A stretch of 64,000 bases of DNA. It comes from Ferrimonas balearica (GTDB lineage: Bacteria; Pseudomonadota; Gammaproteobacteria; Enterobacterales; Shewanellaceae). Below the pieces are notes generated by a model. It was not told where the DNA came from, did no database searches, and was given only the letters and a program-made list of their open reading frames with translations. This document shows positions 22,848 to 32,570 of the stretch, in pieces. The stretch's first letter is position 1, and every line of letters starts with the position of its first letter. The translations under genes and the position numbers were made by a program. The DNA is taken from assembly GCF_019802085.1 (NCBI RefSeq), contig NZ_JAHVHV010000002.1:248001-312000 (forward strand). The letters are read 5' to 3'.

Positions 22848-23414
22848 TTAGCGGTATTGCAGCTCGGAGTGTTCGTCCTTACGGGTGCCGCGGATGGGGT
22901 AGTGGTTGTCCGGATCCCGGATCCAGCGCAGGCCGTTGACCAGGGCCTGAAGCTCGGGACGGACGAAGGGGTTGTTGGACAGGTCCACCACGTGCAGGTT
23001 GCCCTCCTCGTTAACCACGAACAGCCCGGGCTCGGCAAAGTTGTGGTCGGTCTCCTGCTCGGAGCGGGGCAGGGAGACGTAGACCCCCAGGGCGTCCATC
23101 TGGGCCTGGGTCAGGCCGTAGGCCAGGGGGAAGCCCACCTCGAGCCGGGTCTTGTGGTCCGCCAGCTGGGCCTGGGAGTCGGCGGACACGGCCAGGATGT
23201 CGACACCGATCGCCAGCAGCTCTTCGCGAAAGCCCTCCAGCTGGTTGAGGTACTTGGTGCACAGGGGGCAGTGACGGCCACGGTACACCACCACCATCTG
23301 CCAGTTGGTGCCGGTGCCGGGGCGCGGCTGGCCCAGGCGGACGCTGTCGCCCTCGAAAGTGGTGACGTGCAGCTCCGGGAAGCGGTCGCCGGCGGCAAGT
23401 TTGTTCTGGTCCAT
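22848..23414 (-). CDS. AhpC/TSA-type peroxiredoxin-like protein
   Basis: 188 aa, thioredoxin fold. The active-site region is VVVYRGRHCPLCTKYL with Cys49 and Cys52, a CxxC arrangement as in the peroxiredoxin-like AhpC/TSA subgroup rather than a classic 2-Cys enzyme. It probably reduces peroxides or disulfides in the cytoplasm. It lies ten bases after the MdaB-like gene in one operon, opposite an HxlR regulator, which points to oxidant or electrophile defence. Confidence 0.82.
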   Translation of the reverse strand: MDQNKLAAGDRFPELHVTTFEGDSVRLGQPRPGTGTNWQMVVVYRGRHCPLCTKYLNQLEGFREELLAIGVDILAVSADSQAQLADHKTRLEVGFPLAYGLTQAQMDALGVYVSLPRSEQETDHNFAEPGLFVVNEEGNLHVVDLSNNPFVRPELQALVNGLRWIRDPDNHYPIRGTRKDEHSELQYR

Positions 23415-23424
23415 CAGGGGCTCC

Positions 23425-24006
23425 TTAGAGGTAGGGGGTCAGGTGCTGTTGGAAACGGATGAGGTCCCGCTCGGTGTCCGGGTTTTTCATCACATCAAAA
23501 CTAGCAAAGGTGGGCAGGCCCGCCATGCCGAAAAAGCGGAAGTTCATGTGCATGGGGAACATGAGATCGTCCACCCCCTTGCCCTCGAACAGGAACTGGT
23601 CCGGATCGTCGAAGGCCGCCGCGGGGGCGTTGAAGGTCAGGGACATCAGGTAGCGGGTGCCATCAAGCTGGCCGCCGCTGCCGTACTGGGCACGGGCGTC
23701 CTCCCGGCTGCGGCCGTCCCCGGCGCACAGCTGGCCCATCATGCCGGCGGTGTAGACCTCATCCATGTATTTCTTGAACGACCAGGGAACCCCCATCCAG
23801 TTCACCGGGATCTGCAGGATCACCAGATCCGCCCAGAGGTGCTTCTCAATCTCGGTCTCAATGTCATAGGACTCGGTCATGGTGGTGGTCTGCACCGCGT
23901 GGCCTTTACCCCGGGCCAGCTCCGCGGCCAGGTCCACCATGGCGCCGCTGAGCTTGCCTTCGGAGAAGGGGTAGGGTTGATGGGTGTTGATGATCAGCAC
24001 GTTCAT
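23425..24006 (-). CDS. mdaB: MdaB-like NAD(P)H quinone oxidoreductase
   Basis: 193 aa flavodoxin-fold protein. The start [19 protein letters not shown] and the blocks [28 protein letters not shown] and [13 protein letters not shown] are typical of the MdaB/NQO family, which reduces quinones by two electrons with FAD and NADPH. The ATG at 24006 matches the family start. It is the first gene of a two-gene operon and is divergent from hxlR across 147 bases containing inverted repeats. Confidence 0.87.
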   Translation of the reverse strand: MNVLIINTHQPYPFSEGKLSGAMVDLAAELARGKGHAVQTTTMTESYDIETEIEKHLWADLVILQIPVNWMGVPWSFKKYMDEVYTAGMMGQLCAGDGRSREDARAQYGSGGQLDGTRYLMSLTFNAPAAAFDDPDQFLFEGKGVDDLMFPMHMNFRFFGMAGLPTFASFDVMKNPDTERDLIRFQQHLTPYL

Positions 24007-24069
24007 TGTCGTGGCTCCTGTTGGCATAAAGGGGGCCGTGGCCCGATGGCGCCCATTCTGGTACCCTGT

Positions 24070-24110
24070 GGTTACCAACGTCAACCAGTGTACTTTTTGT
24101 AACCTTGGTT
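24070..24110. promoter_or_regulatory. Inverted repeats in the mdaB-hxlR control region
   Basis: GGTTAC at 24070-24075 is mirrored by GTAACC at 24099-24104, and AACCTTGGTT at 24101-24110 is a further dyad. On the minus strand TTGACG with a poor -10 (CAGAAT) 18 bases on gives a possible mdaB promoter overlapping the repeats. These are plausible HxlR operator sites. Confidence 0.5.
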
Positions 24111-24153
24111 CGAGGGCGCCGATGGCGGCGCCCCACCGGGAGGAGATCTCACT

Positions 24154-24519
24154 ATGACCGACCCTTTAGCCCGGGTGGAAACCAACGCCCAGGGCCAGAA
24201 ACGGGCCATCGCCCCCTGCCTGGAACCCTGCCCCATCGAGCGGGGGATGCGGATCATCGGCGGCAAGTGGAAAGGCTCCATCCTCTGGCATCTGAAGGAC
24301 GAGCCGGTGCGCTTTAATGACCTGGCGCGGATGCTGGGCGGGGCCAGCAAGAAGATGGTCAACCAGCGGCTTAAGGAGATGGAGGAGCAGGGCCTGATCC
24401 TGCGCGAGGTGCTCAGCGACCGGCCGGTGGCGGTGGCCTACCGGATCACCGACTTTGGCCGCTCCAGCCTGGCGATCCTGGAGCAGCTGAAAACCTGGGC
24501 CGAGACCCACGACATCTGA
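24154..24519 (+). CDS. HxlR-family transcriptional regulator
   Basis: 121 aa winged-helix repressor. The family signature is clear: [35 protein letters not shown] and the wing [16 protein letters not shown]-like segment. Two cysteines, Cys22 and Cys26 (PCLEPC), precede the DNA-binding domain; several HxlR relatives sense quinones, aldehydes or hypochlorite through cysteines near the N-terminus. Divergent from mdaB and the peroxiredoxin-like gene, which are its likely targets. Confidence 0.9.
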   Translation: MTDPLARVETNAQGQKRAIAPCLEPCPIERGMRIIGGKWKGSILWHLKDEPVRFNDLARMLGGASKKMVNQRLKEMEEQGLILREVLSDRPVAVAYRITDFGRSSLAILEQLKTWAETHDI

Positions 24520-24522
24520 GCC

Positions 24523-25749
24523 CTACTGCTGGCGCAGGGGCTCCATAGGGATGGGCACCTCGAACACGGTGGCCGCCACCCCCATCCCCCCTTCGCAGCT
24601 GTTGGGCGGGTAGGTGGGCACGTAGTTCTTGCGCGCTGAGGGCACCCCGGTGGCCCAGAACATGTAGCCCAGCATCCCCGGCGTGGTGCCGGCCCCGTTG
24701 GGGGCCACGGTGTGGACATAGGCCTCGTGGGCTTTCTGCTCCGAGCCGTCGAAGTCGGTGCAGTTGTCCATGTTGCCCTTGAGGAAGAGCCCGCCGGTGA
24801 ACCGGTTGGGGGCCTTGGGGGGGATCTTGGGATCATAGGTGGGCATGCCATCCACGTGCTCCTGCCAGTGGCTGGGGGTGCCGGAGGCCCGGTGCACCAT
24901 GGCGTTGGCGTAATCCAGCACCGGGTTGGCGTTGTCCAGCCAGTGCGTGGTGGCGTGGCGATTGAGATCCTGCAGGTAGCGGCCGCCGGCGGCCAGATCG
25001 ATGGTCAGCCGCGCTGCGGGGTTGGCGCCGGAGGGGTCGTAGGGGTGCACGCTGCGGTAGGCGTCGATAAAGGCCTGCAGACCGGTCAGGTTGGGGTCGC
25101 TGGCGTTCTCGTAGTCGATCTCCATGCCGACGCCGAAGAAGGCGGCGATGGCCGCGGCGTTGAGCCCCAGCTGGGTGGCGTCCTGGGCCAGGGCCTGGTC
25201 CCAGAAGTCCACGTAGGTGATGCCGCCGATGGACATCATCACCCGGATCTGCCGATCCTTGAAGTAGTCCACCACCGCCTGGGTCATCCCCACCGGCACC
25301 CCGCTGGCCGGATCGGCGCTGTCCATGGCCAGCACCTCCAGCGGCTGCAGGAAGCTGAGCACCACCAGGTTGACCGAGGGGCGGCCGTCGCCGCGGTCGA
25401 TGATCCAGCGGTTGGTCTGATCAAACTCGTCCATGTCCCGCACCAGGCTCCAGTCGGCGTAGTGGTTACCGGCGTGCCAGACGCCGAAGATCTGCATCGG
25501 TGTGCGCTCCAGTGGCGGCTCGGTGCCGGGGTCTTCGCACTGGCCCTGATCCGCCCAGGTGGGTTTGTGGGTGCCGGGGGTGACCCCCAGGCTGGTGCGC
25601 TTGGCCTGCCAGTGGTGGCCCTGGTGGGTCACCCGGTCCCGGCGCTGGTACTCGGTGGCGCTGTCCCACAGCGGTTCGGTGCAGGCGGCGTGCAGTTCGG
25701 GAACCAACAACAACAGGGGCAAAACCAACAGTCGAGACAGGGGGCGCAT
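24523..25749 (-). CDS. Exported GH18-like chitinase-family protein with chitin-binding module
   Basis: 408 aa. Signal peptide (about 1-22), then a CBM5/12-type module (CTEPLWDSATEYQRRDRVTHQGHHWQAK cut short here; Cys at both ends, about 23-70) and a GH18-like barrel. VRVMMSIGG fits the SxGG strand, and GVGMEIDYEN stands where GH18 enzymes have DGxDxDxE: the terminal catalytic Glu is kept but the first Asp is Gly and the second is Glu. Activity may therefore be altered. Its stop lies three bases from the convergent hxlR stop. Confidence 0.72.
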   Translation of the reverse strand: MRPLSRLLVLPLLLLVPELHAACTEPLWDSATEYQRRDRVTHQGHHWQAKRTSLGVTPGTHKPTWADQGQCEDPGTEPPLERTPMQIFGVWHAGNHYADWSLVRDMDEFDQTNRWIIDRGDGRPSVNLVVLSFLQPLEVLAMDSADPASGVPVGMTQAVVDYFKDRQIRVMMSIGGITYVDFWDQALAQDATQLGLNAAAIAAFFGVGMEIDYENASDPNLTGLQAFIDAYRSVHPYDPSGANPAARLTIDLAAGGRYLQDLNRHATTHWLDNANPVLDYANAMVHRASGTPSHWQEHVDGMPTYDPKIPPKAPNRFTGGLFLKGNMDNCTDFDGSEQKAHEAYVHTVAPNGAGTTPGMLGYMFWATGVPSARKNYVPTYPPNSCEGGMGVAATVFEVPIPMEPLRQQ

Positions 25750-25812
25750 GGCAGGGCCCTCGGGCCGGGATGGGGTAGGGCACAGGATAGTTGCCCCCCG
25801 GTGGGACGGCGC

Positions 25813-25841
25813 AAAAAAACGGCCCCGATTGGGGCCGTTTT
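25813..25841. terminator. Terminator after pntB
   Basis: A ten-base stem (AAACGGCCCC with its complement) closes a GATT loop, with A and T runs. It lies 21 bases beyond the pntB stop. Confidence 0.9.
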
Positions 25842-25861
25842 GAGTCAAAGGATAAGCGCGA

Positions 25862-27244
25862 TCAGCCGGCTTCTTTGAGGGAACCGGTCAGCTCGACGAT
25901 CGCCTTCTTGCCGTCGCCGAACAGCATCAGGCTGTTGTCCATGGCAAACAGGGGGTTGGGCAGGCCGGCAAAGCCGGGGCTCAGGGAGCGTTTGACCACC
26001 ACCACGGTCTTGGCCTTGTCGACGTTCAGAATGGGCATGCCGTAGATGGGGCTGCCTTTGTCTTCCCGGGCCATGGGGTTGGTCACGTCGTTGGCGCCGA
26101 TGACGATGGCCACGTCGGTCTGCTCGAACTGAGGGTTGATCTCGTCCATCTCCACCAGCTGCTCGTAGGGCACTTCCGCTTCCGCCAGCAGCACGTTCAT
26201 GTGCCCCGGCATCCGGCCGGCCACCGGGTGGATGGCGTACTTGACGTCGGTGCCGCGCTCCTGGAGCACGTCGGCCAGCTCCCGCACCGCGTGCTGGGCC
26301 TGGGCCATGGCCAGGCCGTAACCGGGCACGATCACCACCCGCTCGGCGGTCTCCAGCAGCATGCCCACTTCGTCCGGGGAGGAGGACTTCACCTTGCCGG
26401 CGTAGATCTCGTCGGCGTCGACGGTCTCGCCGCCTTCCGCCATCACCCCGAACAGCACGTTGGTCAGGGAGCGGTTCATCGCCTTACACATGATGCGGGT
26501 GAGGATGAGGCCGGAGGCGCCCACCAGGGAGCCGGAGATGATCAGCACGGTGTTGCCGCTGATGAAACCGGCGGTGGCCGCCGCGATCCCGGAGTAGGAG
26601 TTCAGCAGGGCGATCACCACCGGCATGTCGGCGCCACCGATGGGCAGCACCAGCACCAGACCCAGCAGGATGGCCACGGTCACCAGGGCGTAGATCCACA
26701 GGTGGTTGGTGGGCTCCAGCACGGTCATGGCCACCAGGCCCAGACCTGCCAGCAGCAGGGCGCCGTTGAGCAGGGTATTGCCGGGCACCTTGATGGGGTT
26801 GCCGGAGATCTTCTCACTGAGTTTGCCGAAGGCCACGAAGGAGCCGGACAGGGTCACCGAGCCGATCAGCACCGTGATGCCGATGGAGATCAGCGCCACC
26901 AGGGAGGTGGCCGCCGCCGGGTCCCAGGCGTTGGCCAGGGCCACGAACAGCGAAGCGCCGCCGCCGAAGCCGTTGAGCATCGCCACCATCTCGGGCATGG
27001 AGGTCATCTGCACGGTGCGGGCCATGATGGCGCCGATGGCACCCCCGGCCACCATGCCGGCGATGATCCACTCGTAGCTGACGATGTTACGGTCCAGCAG
27101 GGTGATCACCACGGCGATCAGCATACCGATGCTGGAGAGGCGGTTGCCCAGCACCGCGGTGCGGGGCTTGGTCAGGTTCTTGATGCCGAGGATGAACAGT
27201 ACCGCGGCCACCAGGTAACTGGAATAAATCAACATGTCGCTCAT
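25862..27244 (-). CDS. pntB: NAD(P) transhydrogenase subunit beta
   Basis: 460 aa, full length. About nine N-terminal membrane helices form the proton channel, and the C-terminal domain binds NADP (VVIVPGYGLAMAQAQHAVRELAD, then VAIVIGANDVTNPMA). With the two pntA products it uses the proton gradient to reduce NADP with NADH. It follows pntA2 by six bases in a three-gene operon, divergent from the NADPH-consuming cysJIH genes. Confidence 0.95.
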   Translation of the reverse strand: MSDMLIYSSYLVAAVLFILGIKNLTKPRTAVLGNRLSSIGMLIAVVITLLDRNIVSYEWIIAGMVAGGAIGAIMARTVQMTSMPEMVAMLNGFGGGASLFVALANAWDPAAATSLVALISIGITVLIGSVTLSGSFVAFGKLSEKISGNPIKVPGNTLLNGALLLAGLGLVAMTVLEPTNHLWIYALVTVAILLGLVLVLPIGGADMPVVIALLNSYSGIAAATAGFISGNTVLIISGSLVGASGLILTRIMCKAMNRSLTNVLFGVMAEGGETVDADEIYAGKVKSSSPDEVGMLLETAERVVIVPGYGLAMAQAQHAVRELADVLQERGTDVKYAIHPVAGRMPGHMNVLLAEAEVPYEQLVEMDEINPQFEQTDVAIVIGANDVTNPMAREDKGSPIYGMPILNVDKAKTVVVVKRSLSPGFAGLPNPLFAMDNSLMLFGDGKKAIVELTGSLKEAG

Positions 27245-27250
27245 CGGTCC

Positions 27251-27526
27251 TTACTTCCTCTTGAACATCGCCAGCATGCGGTTGGTGACCATGTAGCCAC
27301 CCACCACGTTGATGGTGGCCAGGGTCACGGCCACAAAGCCCAGGATGTTGACCAGCGGACCGGAGTCGGAGCCGGCGGCCAGCAGGGCCCCCACCAGGGT
27401 GATGCCGGAGATGGCGTTGGAGGCGGACATCAGCGGGGTGTGCAGGGTCGGCGGGACCTTGGTGATCAGCTCCACCCCCAAAAACAGGGCCACCACGAAA
27501 ATGGTGATCAGCAGCATCAGTTCCAT
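27251..27526 (-). CDS. pntA2: NAD(P) transhydrogenase subunit alpha, membrane part
   Basis: 91 aa with three membrane helices, equal to the C-terminal membrane domain of E. coli PntA (ISGITLVGALLAAG, VTLATINVVGGYMVTNRML). It is a separate gene, so alpha is split in two as in Rhodospirillum and several gammaproteobacteria. Its ATG overlaps the pntA1 stop by one base. Ends MFKRK. Confidence 0.93.
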   Translation of the reverse strand: MELMLLITIFVVALFLGVELITKVPPTLHTPLMSASNAISGITLVGALLAAGSDSGPLVNILGFVAVTLATINVVGGYMVTNRMLAMFKRK

Positions 27527-28731
27527 CAGTTGGCTTCCTTCTGTGAATCGGTGGCCTCGGCCGGGGCGGCCGGCTCGGCGGGTTCGATGGCGGGCAGGCC
27601 CAGCAGATCCCGCAGGCGGGCACTGACCACTTCGCCCTCTTTGGCGATGGTGACGTCGCGGATGATCTCATCCTCGAAGTCCCAGTTCAGCTCACCGTCC
27701 TTGGCCATCAGCATCAGCAGGTTGGTCAGGTTGGTGCCGAACATCTGGCTGGCGTGGTTGGGCACGGTGGCGGCGAAGTTCTTGGGACCGAGGATGGTGA
27801 CACCGTGGTGCACCACCACTTCGCCCGCTTCGGTCAGTTCGCAGTTGCCGCCGGTTTCTGCGGCGAGATCGATGATCACCGCACCGGGTTTCATCTGCAT
27901 CAGCTGGGCCTCGGTGATCAGCACCGGGGCTTTGCGGCCGGGGATGGCGGCGGTGGTGATCACCACATCCTGCTGGGCCAGCACGTCGGCCATCGCCTGC
28001 TGCTGCTTGGCGATGAACTCGGCGGACTGCTCCTTGGCGTAGCCGCCGGAGGTCTCGGTGTCTTCCGCTTCGATGTTCAGCTCCACCGGACGGGCGCCGA
28101 CGGAGAGGATCTGCTCCCGGGCTGCCGGGCGGATGTCGTAGGCTTCCACCACGGCGCCCAGGCGCTTGGCGGTGGCACAGGCCTGCAGGCCCGCCACGCC
28201 CACCCCCATGATAAAGACGCGAGCGGGCTTCAAAGTGCCGGCGGCGGTCATCATCATCGGGAACAGCTGGTGGGAGTGGGTGGCGCCCAGCAGGGCGGCC
28301 TTGTAGCCGGCAATGGTGGCGTTACTGGACAGTACGTCCATCGCCTGGGCCCGGGTGATGCGGGGCACCAGCTCCAGCGCCACGCCGTTGATGCCGGCGT
28401 CCGCCAGCTTCTGGGCCACCTGGGGCCCGGACAGGGGATCCATCATGGCCACCAGGGTCTGGCCCCGGGTCAGGTGCGGCAGCAGGGCGTCGAGTTCGTC
28501 CCCGCGACCATGGTGGGTCAGGACCACGGCGGCGTCTTTCAGGGTCTCGGCGCGGTCGGCGATCACGGCACCGGCCTCCACGTAGCGCGCGTCGTCAAAA
28601 CCGGCGGCTTCCCCGGCACCGGCCTCCACGGCGATGCTCAGGCCGGCCTGAGTCAGCTTGCTGACGTTGGCGGGGATCAGTGCCACTCGGGTTTCCCCGG
28701 GGTAGATCTCCTTGATCACTGCGATCTTCAC
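27526..28731 (-). CDS. pntA1: NAD(P) transhydrogenase subunit alpha, NAD-binding part
   Basis: 401 aa soluble domain I, which binds NAD(H). Motifs include KEIYPGETRVALIP at the start, and VFIMGVGVAGLQACATAKRLGAVVEAYD, the nucleotide fold. The start is taken as GTG at 28731 (VKIAVIKE), where family members begin and where AGGA sits seven bases upstream. An ATG 38 codons earlier is in frame but would add an unrelated tail. First gene of pntA1-pntA2-pntB. Confidence 0.92.
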   Translation of the reverse strand: MKIAVIKEIYPGETRVALIPANVSKLTQAGLSIAVEAGAGEAAGFDDARYVEAGAVIADRAETLKDAAVVLTHHGRGDELDALLPHLTRGQTLVAMMDPLSGPQVAQKLADAGINGVALELVPRITRAQAMDVLSSNATIAGYKAALLGATHSHQLFPMMMTAAGTLKPARVFIMGVGVAGLQACATAKRLGAVVEAYDIRPAAREQILSVGARPVELNIEAEDTETSGGYAKEQSAEFIAKQQQAMADVLAQQDVVITTAAIPGRKAPVLITEAQLMQMKPGAVIIDLAAETGGNCELTEAGEVVVHHGVTILGPKNFAATVPNHASQMFGTNLTNLLMLMAKDGELNWDFEDEIIRDVTIAKEGEVVSARLRDLLGLPAIEPAEPAAPAEATDSQKEAN

Positions 28732-28845
28732 GAAGCGGTCCTCTTCTTCATTGAGCACCCGGGTCACAATCTCGGGTGCGGGCTCTGTGATGGGTGGCAC
28801 AGTTTCCCATGCCCTGTGCGGTTGGCGGAAGTCCTCGCCATACAC

Positions 28846-29020
28846 CTGCCTACGATAGGGGCAATCGGAAAAACAATTTCTTGTTTTACTTCACATAGTG
28901 TGAATTTTAAACACGAGATTAATATTCTATTTGGTTATAAAAATTCGGTAATCAATCTTTTTTATAAATACTCGCACTGCCTACCCTGTAGCCACACCAA
29001 CAGGACCAGTAGGCGATTCG
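28846..29020. promoter_or_regulatory. AT-rich divergent control region of pnt and cys operons
   Basis: Much richer in A and T than its surroundings. It contains the perfect 15-base palindrome TTCACA-TAG-TGTGAA (28890-28904) and an inverted repeat TTATAAAAA/TTTTTATAA (28935-28943 and 28959-28967). CysB activates cysJIH in relatives and typically needs such AT-rich DNA; the palindrome differs from a CRP site, whose half-sites face the other way. Confidence 0.5.
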
Positions 29021-30826
29021 ATGTTGTTAAAGGAGTTTGAAGCCGGGGCCGGCATGCTGGCCCCGGAGCAGATCCAGACCTTGCGCGCCCTCGCAGCGGA
29101 GCTCAATCCGGTGCAGGCGGCCTGGATCAGCGGTTACCTGGCGGCGGTGGCCAACCAGGGCGCCGTCCCCGCCGCCGCGGCGGTGGCACCGGCGGCCCAG
29201 AGCGCCGCCCCCCTGACCATCCTCTATGGCAGCCAGACCGGCAACAGCCGCTCGGTGGCCACCGCGCTGGCGGATCAGGCCCGTGCCCAGGGGGTCGAGG
29301 TCACTCTGGTCTCCATGGCCCAGTACAAGCCGCGCCAGCTCAAAAGCGAGCGCCAGCTGCTGCTGGTGGTGAGCACCCACGGCGAGGGGGATCCGCCGGA
29401 CGACGCCATCGCCTTCCACAAGTTTCTCTTCTCCGCCCGGGCCCCCAAACTGTCGGAGCTCAAGTACAGCGTCCTGGCGCTGGGGGACTCCAGTTACGAT
29501 CACTTCTGCCAGACCGGGAAGGAATTCGACCTTCGTCTGGCGGAGCTGGGCGCCCAGCGTCTGGCCGAGCGGGTGGACTGCGACGTCGACTTCGAGGACA
29601 GCGCCGAGCAGTGGCAGGGGGAGGTGCTCAGCCAGCTGGACACCGGCACCGCCCAGGGCCCCGCAGCCGCCCAGGGGCTTTCCGCTGCGATAGTGCCCTT
29701 TGCCAGCACCAGCAGTTACAGCCGCGCCAACCCCTTCCCGGCGCCTTTGCTGCTCAGTCAGAAGATCACCGGTCGCGGTTCGGTCAAGGACACCCGCCAC
29801 GTGGAGCTCAGCCTGGAGGACTCCGGCCTGCGCTACCAGCCCGGCGATGCCCTGGGGGTGTGGATGGACAACGATCCGGCGCTGGTCAGCCAGCTGCTGG
29901 AGGCCACCGAACTGGATGGTGAGACTCCGGTGACGGTCAAAGCCGGCGAAGTCAGCCTGCGCCAGGCCCTGACCGACACCTTCGAGCTGACCCTGCTGCA
30001 CCCGGCCCTGGTCAAGGGTTGGGCAGAGCTGGCGGGCGATGAGGCGCTGAACACGACGGTGGCGGACGATGAGGCCCTCAAGGCGCTCATCAAATCGCAC
30101 CAGCTTATCGATCTGGCCCGTCGTTATCCGGCAAGCCCCAGTGCCGAGCAGCTGGTGGGGCTGTTGCGCAAGCTGACCCCACGGCTCTACTCCATCGCCT
30201 CCTCCCAGGCGGAGGTGGAGGAGGAGGTGCACCTGACCGTGGCCCTGGTGGCCGACCAGCGGGACGGTGAGGATCGCCTGGGCACCGTCAGTGGCGCCTT
30301 CGCCCGCCGCCTGGAGGCCGGTGCCGAGGTGCGGGTCTACGTCGAGCCCAACGACAACTTCCGCCTGCCCGAGTCGGACGACACCCCGGTGATCATGATC
30401 GGCCCCGGCACCGGCGTGGCGCCGTTTCGTGCCTTTATGCAGGAGCGCGAGGCCCGGGGCGCCGAGGGCGACAACTGGCTGCTGTTCGGCAACCCCACCT
30501 TCACCGAGGACTTCCTCTACCAGGTGGAGTGGCAGGGCTACGTCGACAGTGGCCTGCTGGCCCGCATCGACCTGGCCTTCTCCCGGGACCAGGCTCACAA
30601 GATCTACGTCCAGGACCGCGTCCGTGAGCAGGGCGCCGAGCTGTTCGCCTGGCTGGAGCGGGGTGCCCACCTCTATCTCTGTGGTGACGCCGAACGCATG
30701 GCCAAGGACGTGGAAGCGGCCCTGGTTGAGGTGATCGCCGAACAGGGCAACCGCAGCGTCGAGGACGCCGAACACTACCTGGCGCAGTTGCGCGAAGCCA
30801 AGCGCTATCAGAAGGACGTGTACTGA
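29021..30826 (+). CDS. cysJ: Sulfite reductase flavoprotein alpha subunit
   Basis: 601 aa. A flavodoxin domain ([17 protein letters not shown] near residue 67) is followed by an FAD-binding connection domain (RLYSIASS) and an NADPH-binding domain ([20 protein letters not shown], then ending RYQKDVY). CysJ passes electrons from NADPH to CysI for reduction of sulfite to sulfide in cysteine synthesis. The stop overlaps the cysI start by one base. Confidence 0.96.
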   Translation: MLLKEFEAGAGMLAPEQIQTLRALAAELNPVQAAWISGYLAAVANQGAVPAAAAVAPAAQSAAPLTILYGSQTGNSRSVATALADQARAQGVEVTLVSMAQYKPRQLKSERQLLLVVSTHGEGDPPDDAIAFHKFLFSARAPKLSELKYSVLALGDSSYDHFCQTGKEFDLRLAELGAQRLAERVDCDVDFEDSAEQWQGEVLSQLDTGTAQGPAAAQGLSAAIVPFASTSSYSRANPFPAPLLLSQKITGRGSVKDTRHVELSLEDSGLRYQPGDALGVWMDNDPALVSQLLEATELDGETPVTVKAGEVSLRQALTDTFELTLLHPALVKGWAELAGDEALNTTVADDEALKALIKSHQLIDLARRYPASPSAEQLVGLLRKLTPRLYSIASSQAEVEEEVHLTVALVADQRDGEDRLGTVSGAFARRLEAGAEVRVYVEPNDNFRLPESDDTPVIMIGPGTGVAPFRAFMQEREARGAEGDNWLLFGNPTFTEDFLYQVEWQGYVDSGLLARIDLAFSRDQAHKIYVQDRVREQGAELFAWLERGAHLYLCGDAERMAKDVEAALVEVIAEQGNRSVEDAEHYLAQLREAKRYQKDVY

Positions 30827-32559
30827 TGAGCAACGAACACAGACTGCCCGCCGAGCTGGCGCCCCTGGTGGTCCAGGGCACCCTGGCGGACAACGAACGG
30901 ATCAAGGGCCAAAGCCAGCTGCTGCGGGGCACTATCGCCGAGGATCTCAAAGATCCGCTGACCGGCGGCTTCACCGCCGACAACTTCCAGCTGATCCGCT
31001 TCCACGGCATGTACCAACAGGACGACCGCGACATCCGCGCCGAGCGGGCCGAGCAGAAGCTCGAGCCCCTGCACACCGTGATGCTGCGGGCCCGGATGCC
31101 CGGCGGGGTGATCACCCCCAGCCAGTGGCTGGCCATCGACGCCTTTGCCGCCGAGCACACCCACGCCGGCAGCATCCGCCTGACCACCCGCCAGACCTTC
31201 CAGTTCCATGGGGTGCTCAAGCGGGACATCAAGCAGATGCACCAGACGCTGAACCGCATCGGCATTGACTCCATCGCCACCGCCGGCGACGTGAACCGCA
31301 ACGTGCTGTGCACCTCCAACCCGGAGCAGTCGGAACTGCATACCGAGGCCTACGAGTGGGCCAAGAAGATCTCCGAACACCTGCTGCCGAAAACCCGGGC
31401 CTACGCCGAGATCTGGCTGGACGGCGAGAAGGTGGAGAGCACCGAAGAGGAGGAGCCGATCCTCGGCAAGACCTACCTGCCGCGCAAGTTCAAGACCACG
31501 GTGGTGGTGCCGCCCCACAACGACGTGGACCTGCACGCCAACGACATGAACTTTGTGGCCATCGCCGAGCAGGGCAAGCTGGTGGGCTTCAACCTGCTGG
31601 TGGGCGGCGGCCTGGCGATGACCCACGGCGACGAAAGCACCTACCCGCGCACCGCCGACGAGTTCGGCTTCCTGCCCCTGGACAAGACCCTGGAGGTGGC
31701 CGCCGCCGTGGTGACCACCCAGCGGGATCTGGGCAACCGGGTCAACCGCAAGAACGCCAAGACCAAGTACACCCTGGACCGGGTGGGGCTGGAGGTGTTC
31801 AAGGCAGAGGTGGAGCGCCGCGCCGACTGGGCCTTCGAACCGACCCGTCCCTACCGCCTCACCGGCCGCGGCGACGCCTTTGGCTGGACCGCGGGCATCG
31901 ATGGCAAGCACAACCTGACCCTCTTTATCGAGAACGGCCGGCTGCTGGATACCCCCGGCAAACCGCTGAAAAGCGGCATGGCCGCCATCGCCCGGGTGCA
32001 CCAGGGCGAGTTCCGCATGACCGCCAACCAGAACCTGGTGGTGGCCGGGGTGGCCGAAGCCGACAAGGCGGCCATCGAGGCCCTGGCTCGGGAGCACGGC
32101 CTGATCAACGACGGCCACTCCAACCAGCGCAAGAGCGCCATGGCCTGTGTCTCCCTGCCCACCTGCCCCCTGGCGATGGCGGAGGCGGAGCGCTTCCTGC
32201 CCGATTTCGTCGACCGCCTGGACGGGGTGCTGGCCCAGCACGGGGTGCCGGACGAGGCGATCATCTTCCGGGTCACCGGCTGCCCCAACGGCTGTGGCCG
32301 CGCCATGCTGGCGGAGGTGGGCCTGGTGGGTAAGGGCCCGGGCAAGTACAACCTCCACCTGGGGGGGAACCTGAGCGGCACCCGCATTCCCAAGCTGTAC
32401 CGGGAGAACCTGGACGAGGACGCCATCCTGGCGGAGCTCGACGGGCTGATCGGCCAATGGGTGGCCCAGCGCCAGGACGGCGAAAGCTTCGGGGATTTTG
32501 TGCTTCGCGCCGGCATCGTCGCCCCCGTGGTGGTGCCCAAGCAGGATTTCTACGCCTAA
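30826..32559 (+). CDS. cysI: Sulfite reductase hemoprotein beta subunit
   Basis: 577 aa. The siroheme/4Fe-4S cysteines are visible as [16 protein letters not shown] and [15 protein letters not shown] in the C-terminal third; [13 protein letters not shown] is the conserved sulfite-binding region. Start ATG shares a base with the cysJ stop. Middle gene of cysJIH. Confidence 0.97.
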   Translation: MSNEHRLPAELAPLVVQGTLADNERIKGQSQLLRGTIAEDLKDPLTGGFTADNFQLIRFHGMYQQDDRDIRAERAEQKLEPLHTVMLRARMPGGVITPSQWLAIDAFAAEHTHAGSIRLTTRQTFQFHGVLKRDIKQMHQTLNRIGIDSIATAGDVNRNVLCTSNPEQSELHTEAYEWAKKISEHLLPKTRAYAEIWLDGEKVESTEEEEPILGKTYLPRKFKTTVVVPPHNDVDLHANDMNFVAIAEQGKLVGFNLLVGGGLAMTHGDESTYPRTADEFGFLPLDKTLEVAAAVVTTQRDLGNRVNRKNAKTKYTLDRVGLEVFKAEVERRADWAFEPTRPYRLTGRGDAFGWTAGIDGKHNLTLFIENGRLLDTPGKPLKSGMAAIARVHQGEFRMTANQNLVVAGVAEADKAAIEALAREHGLINDGHSNQRKSAMACVSLPTCPLAMAEAERFLPDFVDRLDGVLAQHGVPDEAIIFRVTGCPNGCGRAMLAEVGLVGKGPGKYNLHLGGNLSGTRIPKLYRENLDEDAILAELDGLIGQWVAQRQDGESFGDFVLRAGIVAPVVVPKQDFYA

Positions 32560-32570
32560 GGAGCGTCGTG

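Noticed and set aside
28732-28845. An upstream ATG start for pntA1
   Set aside because: The extra 38 residues match nothing in the family, while the GTG at 28731 has a good ribosome site and the family start.
28890-28904. A CRP site in the pnt-cys gap
   Set aside because: CRP sites read TGTGA-N6-TCACA; here the half-sites face the opposite way with a three-base spacer.
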